Shown here: piece after piece, positions 9,545-18,515 of the stretch
How the letters are laid out: every line of letters starts with the position of its first letter
How positions within the stretch are numbered: position 1 is the first letter of the stretch
Assembly (NCBI RefSeq): GCF_003838195.1
Contig: NZ_RCBY01000028.1
Span: 1-52,502, forward strand
Source: Okeania hirsuta
GTDB lineage: Bacteria > Cyanobacteriota > Cyanobacteriia > Cyanobacteriales > Microcoleaceae
Direction: 5' to 3'
Length of the DNA stretch: 52,502 nucleotides
The notes under the pieces: model-generated
Databases searched by the model: none
Seen by the model: the letters and a program-made list of their open reading frames with translations, nothing else
Told to the model about the DNA's origin: nothing
Translations under genes and position numbers: made by a program

Positions 9545-10118
9545 TAAAAAATCAGCTTAGGAAACGGAATATAACTAATTATCACCTTACCATGAATTAC
9601 AACATTGAAGAAGGAAGAATGAAGAAGGAAGAAGGAAAGACTGTAGTCCTGCTCGCGTAATGTTAGATGGGGATTAACAACGGTCCTTTATGGGAGTATC
9701 TTGCTCCCACTACTGTTGTCCTTAACCAAAAAAATTACAATAGACCACTATTACAATGCACTACCACCGAAAAAACTAAAGGACTGGAAAGGTGGATGGA
9801 GATACTAATACAATTTCTGAATAGTAATGCTATGTTTAATTACCATCTCCCCATTAAAAAGATACATAGCAAACTGTTTGAGATTTGGTCTAAAATGTCG
9901 CTGCTTGATCGAACCCCAAAAAACTTGTAGATACCGCAGTTGACTTACGTGGGTATTAAATCCATAAGAGAAAAGATAAAGGAAACTAATGGTAACTAAA
10001 TAGTATAAAAAATTTGCCAGATTAAGTGTAATAATATTACTCATCTAAATTATATTTAATTCATTGATGTACCGTAGTCTAAAATTAAATCAATTCATCT
10101 AAACTTTAAAATCTATAA
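9545..10118. other. Gap with no recognisable gene
   Basis: Frames of 87 (plus, 9667-9930) and 79 codons (minus, 9805-10044) overlap and resemble no known protein. 9605-9640 is a GAAGGAA-type purine repeat. 9669-9730 can fold into an imperfect long hairpin (arms GGATTAACAACGG and CTGTTGTCCTTAACC) with an inner TGGGAG/CTCCCA stem, possibly a miniature element. The rest is AT-rich and featureless to me. Confidence 0.5.
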
Positions 10119-10808
10119 ATGCTAGTTCCTCTAACTCGTAAAACATTTGAGCAACTAATTCCAACTGTAGCTACGAGCGACCAATATAAATATTATTGGG
10201 GAAAATTCTCTGATGTGTTGAAACGAGCTTTAATTTCTGCTGTTGCAGTTTTGACCATTGTTTTAATTAACGTATTTGCTCATAACGATGGAGACCCTTT
10301 ATTTTTACTAATTGGTATCACAGCAGGTCTTTATTGGTTTTGGGGACCTGTTTTATTAGCTAGTCTTCGCAATATGGAATGTAGACGATACCCATACAGT
10401 GGTCTATGGCAAGGACGAGTTTTAGATGTATATATTACAGAAGAAGTTGTTGGTGAAGAAGAAACAGTTAATAAGAAAGGGGAACTAATGATCGTAGAAA
10501 ATTTAGAGCAACGAATCAATTTAGAAGTAGGTGATAAAACAGGATTTGTAACTGAAATTCAGGCTCCACTGCGTCGCCATCATCAAGGGGTTTCTAGAGG
10601 TCAGGTAGCTGTAATGTTAGTAATGTCTTATCAAGAAGATTTAGGAAAAATTGTGAAAAGTTCAGATGTTTATCTTCCTACTGTAAATCTCTGGGTTAGT
10701 GATTATCCATATCTTAGAAGAGATGCTTTTATTGAAGCAATTAATCAGGTACGCTCATCTCGTAGAAAAAGTAAGCAAGGTCAATCAAGTGATATGAGGT
10801 TTAGTTAA
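10119..10808 (+). CDS. Conserved cyanobacterial membrane protein, two N-terminal helices
   Basis: 229 residues. Hydrophobic helices at ~36-53 and ~61-82 form a hairpin; the remaining ~145 residues are soluble, probably cytoplasmic, and rich in charged residues (GEEETVNKKGEL, LEQRINLEVGDKTGFV). The ending SDYPYLRRDAFIEA looks conserved. I recall similar cyanobacterial proteins, sometimes named phosphate transporter permease without evidence; nothing here shows transporter features. Function unknown. Confidence 0.7.
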   Translation: MLVPLTRKTFEQLIPTVATSDQYKYYWGKFSDVLKRALISAVAVLTIVLINVFAHNDGDPLFLLIGITAGLYWFWGPVLLASLRNMECRRYPYSGLWQGRVLDVYITEEVVGEEETVNKKGELMIVENLEQRINLEVGDKTGFVTEIQAPLRRHHQGVSRGQVAVMLVMSYQEDLGKIVKSSDVYLPTVNLWVSDYPYLRRDAFIEAINQVRSSRRKSKQGQSSDMRFS

Positions 10809-11466
10809 AATTCTACAATTTAGACTATAAACATATTTAACTTGATATTCTTATAGCTGATTAAAATTAGGTTATTTTCCTAACAAAACTTCGATCTGGC
10901 TTATTTATAAATAGTACAATTTCACGAAATATTCAATAAATAAATATTACTTAGTTTATACAGTAAAAATTTATAATTTGGCCTTAATGTTTTTGTCAAT
11001 ACATATTTCTAGAATCATAAAATTTATCTGATAGTCGGTATTATAAAGGTTATTCAACCATTAATAATTAACAATTACCTCTTCTTTTCAAGGAGAAGAT
11101 TGACGTGGTAGGAAAAATTTTTTCTTGTTTCTCCTTTAAAGGGGAGGCTTTAAACCTTAATTATTCGGTAATTTATGATCTATATTTTTATTTTTAATCC
11201 CACATTCCACACTTCAATTTGTAACATGAAAATTAGTATAAAATCCGTAGCTTGCTTAGGTATTTATACTATATAAATTATCTTCATTTACCTTAATCGG
11301 AAGTCAAATTCTCAGTTAAATATTAAGCGCATAAATACTTACTGAATCCTTAACTCCTATTGACCACTATAATTTTCTTCTTACTTGTTATTTCTGATTT
11401 TTGACTTTTGACTTTTGACTTTTGGCTTTTGACTTGTTATAATAATTTATAATCAAATTCAGTAGT
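10809..11466. repeat. Gap with two miniature elements and TTTTGAC heptamers
   Basis: No gene. ~11050-11172 is a well-kept copy of the AATTAATAATTA / CTCCTTTAAAGGGGAG / ATTATTCGGTAA element. 11200 to ~11440 is a copy of the element with end CCCACATTCC (intact version at 19055-19293), closing in a run of TTTTGAC heptamers (11398-11440) just past the cobH stop. The first 240 bases are plain AT-rich sequence. Confidence 0.65.
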
Positions 11467-12093
11467 TCACTTACCTTGACCTTGTTGACCATAAGCTTGC
11501 CAAGCTAAGTCCACTAAACCATTAATAACAGCCACTGCTACCACAGCACTACCCTTACGACCATCAATTCTAATATGAGGAATCATCGAATCGTATAAAC
11601 GTGACTTAGCTACATCCACCCCCACAAAACCAGAAGGAGTACCAATAACCAAAGCAGGTCTAATTTCCTCAGCTTCAATTAAGTCAACAATTGCACAGAG
11701 GGCAGTTTGAGCTTCACCTATAACGAAAATGCCCTCTGGATAACGTCGAGCTAAAGTTTCAATTCCCCAAGCTGCCGTAGTTTTTTCCTTCTGGGGTCTA
11801 GTTATAGCATCAATTGAACAATAAACAGGATTAACAAAGGTACTTTGAATTACTGGTGTAATACCCACCTGAACCATTGGCACATCTACGACAATAGTTG
11901 TACGAGCGGCTAAAGCAGCAGCTCCAGACTGTAAAGCATGGTCAGAGAAACTAATTAGAGACTTATATTCAAAATCTGCCGTAGCATATATTACCCGTCT
12001 CACAATTTCGTACTCCGCAGGAGAGAATGCGTGAGGGCCAATTTCTCTGTCAATAATTTTTAAGCTTTCGGCGTCTGTGATGTGCCATTCCAT
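11467..12093 (-). CDS. cobH: Precorrin-8X methylmutase (CobH/CbiC)
   Basis: A 208-residue cobalamin-pathway enzyme that moves the C11 methyl group to C12, giving hydrogenobyrinate (or cobyrinate). Family blocks are clear: FSDHALQSGAAAL, DVPMVQVGIT, IGEAQTALCAIVDLI, IGTPSGFVGVDVAKSRL and IRIDGRKGSAVVA. The helix VRRVIYATADFEY has Tyr36 where characterised CobH/CbiC enzymes carry the catalytic His. I believe cyanobacterial homologues share this, but that needs an alignment. No other cob genes and no B12 riboswitch are seen nearby. It faces the phoD remnant across a 52-base divergent gap. Confidence 0.9.
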   Translation of the reverse strand: MEWHITDAESLKIIDREIGPHAFSPAEYEIVRRVIYATADFEYKSLISFSDHALQSGAAALAARTTIVVDVPMVQVGITPVIQSTFVNPVYCSIDAITRPQKEKTTAAWGIETLARRYPEGIFVIGEAQTALCAIVDLIEAEEIRPALVIGTPSGFVGVDVAKSRLYDSMIPHIRIDGRKGSAVVAVAVINGLVDLAWQAYGQQGQGK

Positions 12094-12145
12094 ATTAAAT
12101 TATTCCCCTGCCTGAAATAGTTAGTTAATATAAAGTTTCAAAAAA

Positions 12146-12952
12146 ATGAAAATATTAGCAATTAATAATACTCTGGAAGGGAAAAATTTTCCAGAAATTT
12201 CCACGGGAGTAAATCTATACTTTATATGGCACTACAAGAATTGGTTAGGACATTTTTCAATCCTAAAATCCTTTTACAGTTTGCTATTCCCTATTCGCTC
12301 GTTCAATTACGGGCCATTGTTGGATATTATGATGCTGGATATGCGGAGTTATCGGGGACCAAATACGGAAAATCTCCAGACAAGTCGGAGTGAGGAAACG
12401 GAATTTCTGGGTAGTCAGCAAATAGAATGGTTGAAACAGCAGTTACTTAAGTCTAAGGCAACTTGGAAAGTTATTGGTAGTGATATGCCAGTTGGTTTGG
12501 TTGTACCGGATGGGGATACTGCTGCAGAAAATTTGGCTAATGGGGATGGGGTGCCATTGGGGAAAGAGTTGGAGATGGCGGAATTATTGCGGTTTATCAA
12601 AGGAAAGAATATTAAGAATGTGGTGTGGTTGACGGCGGATGTTCATTATGCTGCAGCTCATTATTACGATCCGAATTTGGCTCAATTTCAAGATTTTAAG
12701 CCATTCTGGGAATTTGTGAGTGGACCGTTAAATGCGGGAACTTTTGGTCCGAATAAATTAGATAATACTTTTGGTCCTGTGGCGAAGTATCAAAGTGTCA
12801 AGGTTGAGGATAAGGTGGTAAATTTTCCTCCGAGTCAGGGTTTACAATTTTTTGGCACGGTGAAAATTGATGGAAGTACGGAGGTTATGACTGTGAAGTT
12901 GATAAATATTGAGGGAAAGGTGGTTTATGAGGTTGATTTATTACCGGAATAA
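12146..12952 (+). pseudogene. phoD: 5'-truncated alkaline phosphatase D (phoD)
   Basis: From residue 51 (RSFNYGPLLD) onward the frame matches the C-terminal half of PhoD, a Ca/Fe-dependent secreted phosphodiesterase/phosphatase: MLDMRSYRGPN, WKVIGSDMPVGLVV, VVWLTADVHYAAAHYYD and a VSGPLNAGTFGPN block near the end. The family is usually about 500 residues or more; this frame has 268 and lacks the Tat signal and the N-terminal metal ligands. The first ~50 codons have no family resemblance and include a segment like a miniature-element end (TATGGCACTACAAGAA), suggesting the 5' half was replaced by inserted DNA. Almost certainly inactive. Confidence 0.75.
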
Positions 12953-13062
12953 AAAAGTTAAAAATCTGTATTAGTTGACTGTTGAAGAACTAAAATTTAT
13001 GATATAGCAGTAACAGTAATAAGTAGAGTTTTTCTAGATAAAAAAATTAAAAGAGAGGCAAA

Positions 13063-14058
13063 TTGAATCAAGTATACCTTCAATTTTTACGGGATAAACT
13101 TCAAAGAAGGTTTGAGCAACTTAGCAATTCTAAACACCATAGTTTCCATAACTATCTAATTATGTTTTGGGATTTTATCCAATCCCCACCATTTAAAAGT
13201 ATTCTTGAATATTTAGCTTATTTATATCCTGAACAAGAAACAAAAGCTAAAAGTCTTATTAAGAATGAGTTATCAGTGAGTAAATCCTGGAGTCAAACGT
13301 ATAAGCAGCATTATAGTTTAACTTATTTTCTAATTAAAAAATGTGTTGAATTTGAGGATGATAGAAGGACTCTTTATATTGGCGAAATTTACTACAAATA
13401 TGAGCTTTCCAAGCCCTCAGATAATACATCTGTGATTAATGCTTTTATCTCAAATGTTGTTAGACCAGTATACGAATATATTGATGAATCTTTAGAAGAA
13501 AACATAGTAATTTCATATTTTCTAGTTCGTTATAAACATCGTTCTGAATGTTTCCAAAGAAAAAACTTAGAGAACCTCTATAAAGAAGACACTAAAAAAG
13601 GAGAGAAAAATCTTTGTTTAAATTTGTACGAATATTTATTTGAGCAAGGAATAGAGTTTTCAATAGAACCCTGGTCAATTTCTGGAAAAGCTGACTTAGT
13701 ATTAGCTCAAAGTTCCGATCATCCTTTAATAGCTGATGCGAAAATATTTGATGGAGATAGCAGAAATATATCTTATTTGTTGAAAGGTTTCAGACAAATT
13801 TATCAATATACTCTTGATTACAATCATCAACCTTTTGGCTATTTGATAATATTCAAAATATGTGAAGGAGATTTAAAGTTTGAGGTGGCTCAAAATAATC
13901 AATTAGTACCTTGTGTAGTTCACAATAACAAGACAATCTTCTTTTTGACAATTGATATTTATCCACATGAAAAAAGCGCTTCTGAGAGAGGAAAACTTAA
14001 ATCTTATATTATTAAAGAATCAGATTTAATTCAAGGCATGGAAACTGAGGAAAAGTAA
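13063..14058 (+). CDS. PD-(D/E)XK nuclease-fold protein, RecB-like motif IV
   Basis: 331 residues, starting at TTG behind an AGAGAGG ribosome site. The C-terminal half has nuclease-core spacing: Asp211 in SGKADLVL, then Asp225-Ala-Lys227 in LIADAKIF, then Gln245-x3-Tyr249 (QIYQY), the QxxxY motif of RecB/Cas4-like enzymes. The N-terminal ~190 residues are helical and unrecognised (many Tyr, Lys, Glu). It stands alone between the phoD remnant and a HIP1 duplication. Possible roles are DNA repair or phage defence; there is no methylase or helicase partner, so I name only the fold. Confidence 0.65.
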   Translation: MNQVYLQFLRDKLQRRFEQLSNSKHHSFHNYLIMFWDFIQSPPFKSILEYLAYLYPEQETKAKSLIKNELSVSKSWSQTYKQHYSLTYFLIKKCVEFEDDRRTLYIGEIYYKYELSKPSDNTSVINAFISNVVRPVYEYIDESLEENIVISYFLVRYKHRSECFQRKNLENLYKEDTKKGEKNLCLNLYEYLFEQGIEFSIEPWSISGKADLVLAQSSDHPLIADAKIFDGDSRNISYLLKGFRQIYQYTLDYNHQPFGYLIIFKICEGDLKFEVAQNNQLVPCVVHNNKTIFFLTIDIYPHEKSASERGKLKSYIIKESDLIQGMETEEK

Positions 14059-14365
14059 TAATAAATACTATTATATAGGAGTGATTTTTGACTGTTTTGA
14101 GTGAGCGATCGCCTCTTTATCACTTTTAAATTTTCTCTAAGTTTCAGTAGATATCTATAAATAAAAAAAGACTAGCTCCATTAACTTCTGAATTCTAAAT
14201 TATGAATTCTAAATTCTAAATTATTGTAGCGATCGCCTCTTTATCGCTTTTATCTAAATTTCAGGAGACATCTATATAATAAAAAACCAGCTCAATTAAC
14301 TTATAAATTCTCAATTCCCAATTCTAAATTCTGAATTCTCAATTCCCAATTCTAAATTCTGAATT
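14059..14365. repeat. 124-bp tandem duplication, each copy led by a HIP1 site
   Basis: Two tandem copies start with GCGATCGCCTCTTTATC (HIP1 at 14105 and 14229, spacing 124 bp), followed by a TCTAAATTTCAG-type block, ATCTATA, a poly-A stretch and AGCTC(C/A)ATTAACTT. The end is a degenerate run of GAATTCTAAATT and CAATTCCCAATT units. No gene. Confidence 0.75.
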
Positions 14366-14995
14366 CTAAATTCTACATTCCAAGTTTCCCTTATTTAAAG
14401 TCCAACATTTATCTGCTATGGGTAAAAGGTCACTAGCATCATGGGTGACAACCAATAAACTCCAATGATTTTTCAATTTAGCCAATAAATTTACAAGTTG
14501 TTTTCGCATTGACCAATCTAATCCTGCAGTTGGTTCGTCTAACATTAATAGATGAGGTTGCCTAATTAGTTGTACTGCTAAAGCGAGGCGACGTTGCTGA
14601 CCTCCACTTAAAGCATGAGGTGATGTACTTAATAATAGGTCCTGAAGTCCTACTTCTTCCAGAGCAGAAGATATTTGTTCTGGCCGTATCTCTGGATGGC
14701 CTAATCGTAATTCTTCGAGAATAGTAGCACCGCAAAAATGTCTCTCTGGAAATTGAAATACTAAACCACCGAGTTGTTGTAGGTGTTCGGAGGTTAATTT
14801 TTGGTCTCGCCAGCAAATTTCTCCTTTGGAACATTCAGCTAAACCAGCTAATATTTCTAGTAATGTAGTTTTGCCGGAACCGCTACGACCGATAATTAGT
14901 CCCATTTGTTGAGGTGCTAGCTCCAGATTTATATTTTTGAGAATAGGGGTGGTACTAGCTGCTGGATGATAGTGTAGGTTTTTGAGATATAGCAT
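14366..14995 (-). CDS. ABC transporter ATP-binding protein, ECF/CbiO-like
   Basis: A 209-residue stand-alone ATPase with Walker A GRSGSGKT (36-43), Q-loop region VFQFPERHF, signature LSGGQ (129-133) and Walker B LLMLDEPTAGLD (149-160). The FQFPERHF Q-loop resembles energy-coupling-factor ATPases (EcfA/CbiO). No T- or S-component is adjacent. It starts 19 bases downstream of the MazF-like gene on the same strand, so it may be cotranscribed with the toxin-antitoxin pair, though that adjacency may be accidental. Substrate unknown. Confidence 0.85.
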   Translation of the reverse strand: MLYLKNLHYHPAASTTPILKNINLELAPQQMGLIIGRSGSGKTTLLEILAGLAECSKGEICWRDQKLTSEHLQQLGGLVFQFPERHFCGATILEELRLGHPEIRPEQISSALEEVGLQDLLLSTSPHALSGGQQRRLALAVQLIRQPHLLMLDEPTAGLDWSMRKQLVNLLAKLKNHWSLLVVTHDASDLLPIADKCWTLNKGNLECRI

Positions 14996-15014
14996 TTATA
15001 TATTTTAACGGTAA

Positions 15015-15623
15015 TTAGGAACTAAATTCATCTATCAATTCCCCTAAAATCGAGTCTCTTTCATCTTCTGGTATTTTGTACATTATTTCTCTCAAACGTT
15101 CAAGAGAAGCATTTTTAGTAAACCAATCATCTGGTTCTAAATCAAAAAGGTATTTTAGACGTTTTCCAATGGCTTCTCTATCTGATTTGTCTAGTTGTCC
15201 AATTCGCTCTTTCCATTTTCCTTCTGAGTTCTTAAAGTGATTAGCATCAATAGTACATATCTGATGAACAAGAGCAAAAGATTGTTTGTCTAGACAATTT
15301 TTAGTGGTTGGGTTAATTGGATAAGTTGTTGGTAGACCTTTATATGTCTCTTGAGAAGTTAAAGGAATAGCATTAAAAGTTTCTATATACCCAGACTCAT
15401 CTGAAAATTTGTTACTTGTCAAAACAATATAGGGATGTTCACCTCTTAAAACTCTGCTAGGATTAACTTTCTGTGTGCAAGATGAGTGCTGGCATTCAAC
15501 ATAATCTAGAGGTTCTATATTATATAAATAAGCATGGTTTGATTTGCAAGTCAAATAAACTTTTTGGGGATTAATAAAATAAATCCAACCTTTTCTAGGT
15601 TTTTGGTTTTTTTGTTCAACCAC
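15015..15623 (-). CDS. MazF/PemK-like toxin with Cys/His insertion
   Basis: 202 residues, GTG start one base after the antitoxin stop. MazF-family features: opening KGWIYFINP, central GEHPYIVLTSNKF, NAIPLTS, then SFALVHQICTIDANHF, and IGQLDKSDREAIGKRLKYLF, which corresponds to the closing helix. MazF enzymes are small mRNA interferases; this one is longer because residues ~20-57 carry an insertion with one early and two late Cys plus two His (CKSNH, ECQHSSC) that might bind zinc or recognise RNA. Tight coupling to the Panacea gene supports a toxin role; RNase activity is inferred. Confidence 0.72.
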   Translation of the reverse strand: MVEQKNQKPRKGWIYFINPQKVYLTCKSNHAYLYNIEPLDYVECQHSSCTQKVNPSRVLRGEHPYIVLTSNKFSDESGYIETFNAIPLTSQETYKGLPTTYPINPTTKNCLDKQSFALVHQICTIDANHFKNSEGKWKERIGQLDKSDREAIGKRLKYLFDLEPDDWFTKNASLERLREIMYKIPEDERDSILGELIDEFSS

Positions 15624-15624
15624 T

Positions 15625-16104
15625 CTAAACCCCTAACTCCTCATTTAGCTTTTCTCTTTCTTTTTGCAAGTTAAGTTTAACTTTTTCTTCGGGTTTATGA
15701 GTACCTTTCACCGCTACCATTGGAGCAGTTTCATAAACATATTTTAGTAATTGATCGAGTTTATCTGAACCTGCCCATTCTCTCCTAATATTATCTAGTA
15801 TTAACATTAGACTTTTAGGTAACTTTAAATCCTCTGTTTTTCCTGCTTCAGCACCAGGTTTAATAAATTTTACCTGTCCTTCTGATTCTTGACAAATCTC
15901 TTTACTATTCATGCGCTCTAGAGCCATATCTATATCTTCGTGCCACGGGCCGTGGTTATAAAAATACCAATCTAATTTAGTTAGTTGTTTTCCTGTCCAC
16001 TTTACGGAGTAAAGATCCGCAAGATATAAGAACTTAACTAGCTGTGTTTTTGTAATATGTCCTTTTGTTTCATAAACAAAATACTTGATGAGTTTTTCTA
16101 GCAT
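15625..16104 (-). CDS. Panacea-domain (DUF4065) antitoxin
   Basis: 159 residues with the Panacea/SocA-like core: LVKFLYLADLYSVKWTGKQL followed by YFYNHGPWHEDI, the characteristic Y-x-x-GP turn. Panacea proteins are known antitoxins that neutralise many unrelated toxin types. Here the gene lies directly upstream of a MazF-like gene with a one-base gap, the usual antitoxin-first order. The C-terminal ~30 residues are a charged helix (EKVKLNLQKEREKLNEEL) suited to holding the toxin. An alternative is a DUF4065 protein with no toxin role, which the gene order argues against. Confidence 0.75.
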   Translation of the reverse strand: MLEKLIKYFVYETKGHITKTQLVKFLYLADLYSVKWTGKQLTKLDWYFYNHGPWHEDIDMALERMNSKEICQESEGQVKFIKPGAEAGKTEDLKLPKSLMLILDNIRREWAGSDKLDQLLKYVYETAPMVAVKGTHKPEEKVKLNLQKEREKLNEELGV

Positions 16105-16338
16105 TGTTTTTATCTATTCTATAATATTTTAAGTTTAAAAAAGTTTCAGATGATTATGCTTAATCTATTTATTATCCTTGATTTTGCTGAAAAGGTCAAC
16201 ATTAAACCCATATCATAATTAAAAGGTTAAAATATGACCAAAAATTTTAATTTAACTTCTACTTACTTATAATATAAGTTAAGGTCTAACACAAAAAATT
16301 ACAAAGTCTACAAAAAAATTTTAGTCTCAAAATAATTT

Positions 16339-17346
16339 ATGCTAAAAATATTATTTAATTGGTGTCAAAAAAAATCAGTATTGAAACAAATTTCAGTTTT
16401 TTATAGCGCAACTTTCATCGGTTTAAATCTATTAGTAAATCCAGCAATTGGAGACCCATTTCGCAAAAAAAATCCTATTGAAATAGGAGAAAAAACTGAA
16501 GCAGCTTTTAAAGCGATGTTTGAGGAAGGAGATTATAAACAAGCAAAAGATTATCTTAAAATAGCTGAATCAGAAGAGATAAGTGAGCCACTTGTTTATG
16601 CAATGATATCTTCCTTACATTACTTAGATGAAAATTGGGAATCGTTAAAATTGTATGCCCAGAAAACTACTGAAGTAGCAGAAAATTTAATTACAATTAA
16701 TCCAGTTCGCGGTAATATTTATGCTGCAACTGGTCAATTTTTAGAAGGTGCTTATATTATATCTACTGAAGGTACATTAAAAGGCGCTCCAAAAGCTCTG
16801 GAGAAACTTCGGAAAGCCTTGAGTCATTTTGAAACAGCAGAGAGAATAAATTCATCAGATCCAGAGTTAAATTTGCTCAAAGGATATATGGATTTAATGT
16901 TGGCTGTTAATTTACCATTTTCTGACCCGGAAAAGGCAATAAAAACATTGCAAGATAAAGCTTATCCTCATCATTTAGCTTATCGAGGAGTGGCAGTAGC
17001 TTATCGAGATTTAGACAAGCTTGAAAAAGCTTTGGAATATGTGGATAAAGTTTTGTTAGAAGTTCCAGATAATCCTGAAGTACATTATCTAAAAGCACAA
17101 ATTCTAGTTGCTCAAGCTAGAGATAAAGATAATGATTTATCAATGAGAAAAAAAGCTAGGGAAAACTTTGATATGGCTTTGGAAAATTCAGATAAAATGC
17201 CAAGACGTTTGGTAGCACAAGTATTTTTTGAACAGTGTAAAAATATTAATAATATAGATGATGGTAAACGACCTTGTGACCCAATGCGAGATGCTATTAG
17301 GGATGGTTTAGGTACATGGGGACCAACAGAATTACCACTGCTTTAA
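16339..17346 (+). CDS. Secreted/periplasmic TPR protein
   Basis: 335 residues. A positively charged start and hydrophobic helix (~16-34) ending at NPAIGDPF look like a signal peptide with cleavage near Ala36-Gly38. The rest is tetratricopeptide-like helices (for example KALEYVDKVLLEVPDNPEVHYLKAQIL at about 234-260) and a conserved-looking tail KRPCDPMRDAIRDGLGTWG. I recall similar cyanobacterial proteins of unknown role. Two Cys near the C-terminus could form a disulphide in the periplasm. Confidence 0.75.
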   Translation: MLKILFNWCQKKSVLKQISVFYSATFIGLNLLVNPAIGDPFRKKNPIEIGEKTEAAFKAMFEEGDYKQAKDYLKIAESEEISEPLVYAMISSLHYLDENWESLKLYAQKTTEVAENLITINPVRGNIYAATGQFLEGAYIISTEGTLKGAPKALEKLRKALSHFETAERINSSDPELNLLKGYMDLMLAVNLPFSDPEKAIKTLQDKAYPHHLAYRGVAVAYRDLDKLEKALEYVDKVLLEVPDNPEVHYLKAQILVAQARDKDNDLSMRKKARENFDMALENSDKMPRRLVAQVFFEQCKNINNIDDGKRPCDPMRDAIRDGLGTWGPTELPLL

Positions 17347-17637
17347 AGTAGCATTTAGCAATTAGTAATCAGCACTCAGCAGTAGTGGAGCATTCCGGTA
17401 CGGAAACGCTAAAAGCTAGTTAAATTGTTAATTCAAAAGTATAAATTTTCAACTAAATTATATTTTTTTCTATAACAATTCTTGGGGTAGTGGTGGATAA
17501 AATATCTGGGAATGAGAGAACAGATGTAAGGATTCATAGTTTTTTTATCCTGGTAATTTTTGATTATTTATACCCAGATTACTATATTGATAAATCGTTA
17601 TAATTACTCTAAATAAAATCAGGTATGACAAACATTT
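17347..17637. other. Gap with one micro-repeat relative
   Basis: A diverged micro-repeat (GAGCATTCCGGTACGGAAACGC, a hairpin around TTCCG/CGGAA) lies at 17389-17410, behind CAGCACTCAGCAG sequence. Otherwise AT-rich with nothing recognisable. Confidence 0.5.
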
Positions 17638-18090
17638 ATGGAAATACAATTTCGCGAATTTAATCCTTTTGATGTGTGGATTTGGTTAGAGTTTAGCACT
17701 GTTCCTTCAACGGCAGAAAAGCATTACATAGAGGAACTATTTGATTCCTGGTTTTTATTAGGAAAACTGGGTGGCTTTAATGCAGAAAATCTACAGGTTC
17801 AAGATGCAGGAATAGAGGTTAGTTATATGGAATATAGTCAGGAAGTTGCAGGTCAAAGTATGATGGCTGTTATGCACAATATGGGAGAAGTAGAATATCA
17901 AGGATTTTGGGGTCGTTGTTGGTTTGATTTGGGAACTAGCGATGCTTTAGCAATAGATATTTTGACTAACAGTTTTCAACGATTAAGTGAGGAGTTTGTC
18001 AAAATAGAAAAACTTATTATTGGGGGGCAAAATGAGGATTGGCCTGTGCCAGAAAATAACTATGAAATGGGTTTTTCTGATGATAATTGA
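17638..18090 (+). CDS. DUF3531 protein
   Basis: 150 residues, starting MEIQFREFNPFDVWIW and continuing with EEYLFDSWFLLGKLGGFN-like and GRCWFDLGTSDALAIDIL blocks that I recognise as the DUF3531 family, shared by cyanobacteria and plastids. Biochemical role unknown. Length is normal and there is no signal peptide, so it is likely a cytoplasmic protein. It stands alone. Confidence 0.75.
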   Translation: MEIQFREFNPFDVWIWLEFSTVPSTAEKHYIEELFDSWFLLGKLGGFNAENLQVQDAGIEVSYMEYSQEVAGQSMMAVMHNMGEVEYQGFWGRCWFDLGTSDALAIDILTNSFQRLSEEFVKIEKLIIGGQNEDWPVPENNYEMGFSDDN

Positions 18091-18515
18091 TTGTCAGTAG
18101 GTAGGCGTTAAAATTTATCGCTAGAGGAAGGCAGCAGGCAGAAGGGAAAAGGCTTATAAACTACTTTACTTTTTGTTACATACTTAATTTTTTTTGTGCC
18201 TACCTACTTAATTTATTTTTTTTCTATATTGTAAAAATTAAACCTGATTAAGCTTTTTTTACTGACAAAAAAATTAGGTTTCAACCTTCCCCTTTTAAGG
18301 GGATAAAAAGCGGTCGATATTCGGAGCTGGATGGCGTTACGGAGCGGCTCTGTCAAGAGCGGGTTTCCTCGCCATATCCAATCGACCAAGAGAAAGAAAA
18401 TTCAGTATTTCAAGCCCCCTAATGAAGTAGGAGGTACTGTTAAATGTTAACGGCTAACTGATAACTGAATTGACTTGTATTTCCCAATTAACTTTGATAT
18501 TTATGTGAGAAAATT
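18091..18515. repeat. Gap with a GC-rich palindromic repeat
   Basis: 18304-18395 carries a GC-rich segment ending CCTCGCCATATCCAATCGACC. The reverse complement of that end occurs at 42142-42160 inside the nested element there, so it is a dispersed repeat. A fragment resembling the CCTTTTAAGGGG part of the AATTAATAATTA/CTCC family precedes it (18280-18303). No gene. Confidence 0.55.

Noticed and set aside
9667-10044. Overlapping 87-codon (plus) and 79-codon (minus) frames
   Set aside because: They overlap on opposite strands, lack ribosome sites and resemble nothing known; the plus one starts in a hairpin.
12094-12145. Cobalamin riboswitch before cobH
   Set aside because: The gap is only 52 bases, too short for one.
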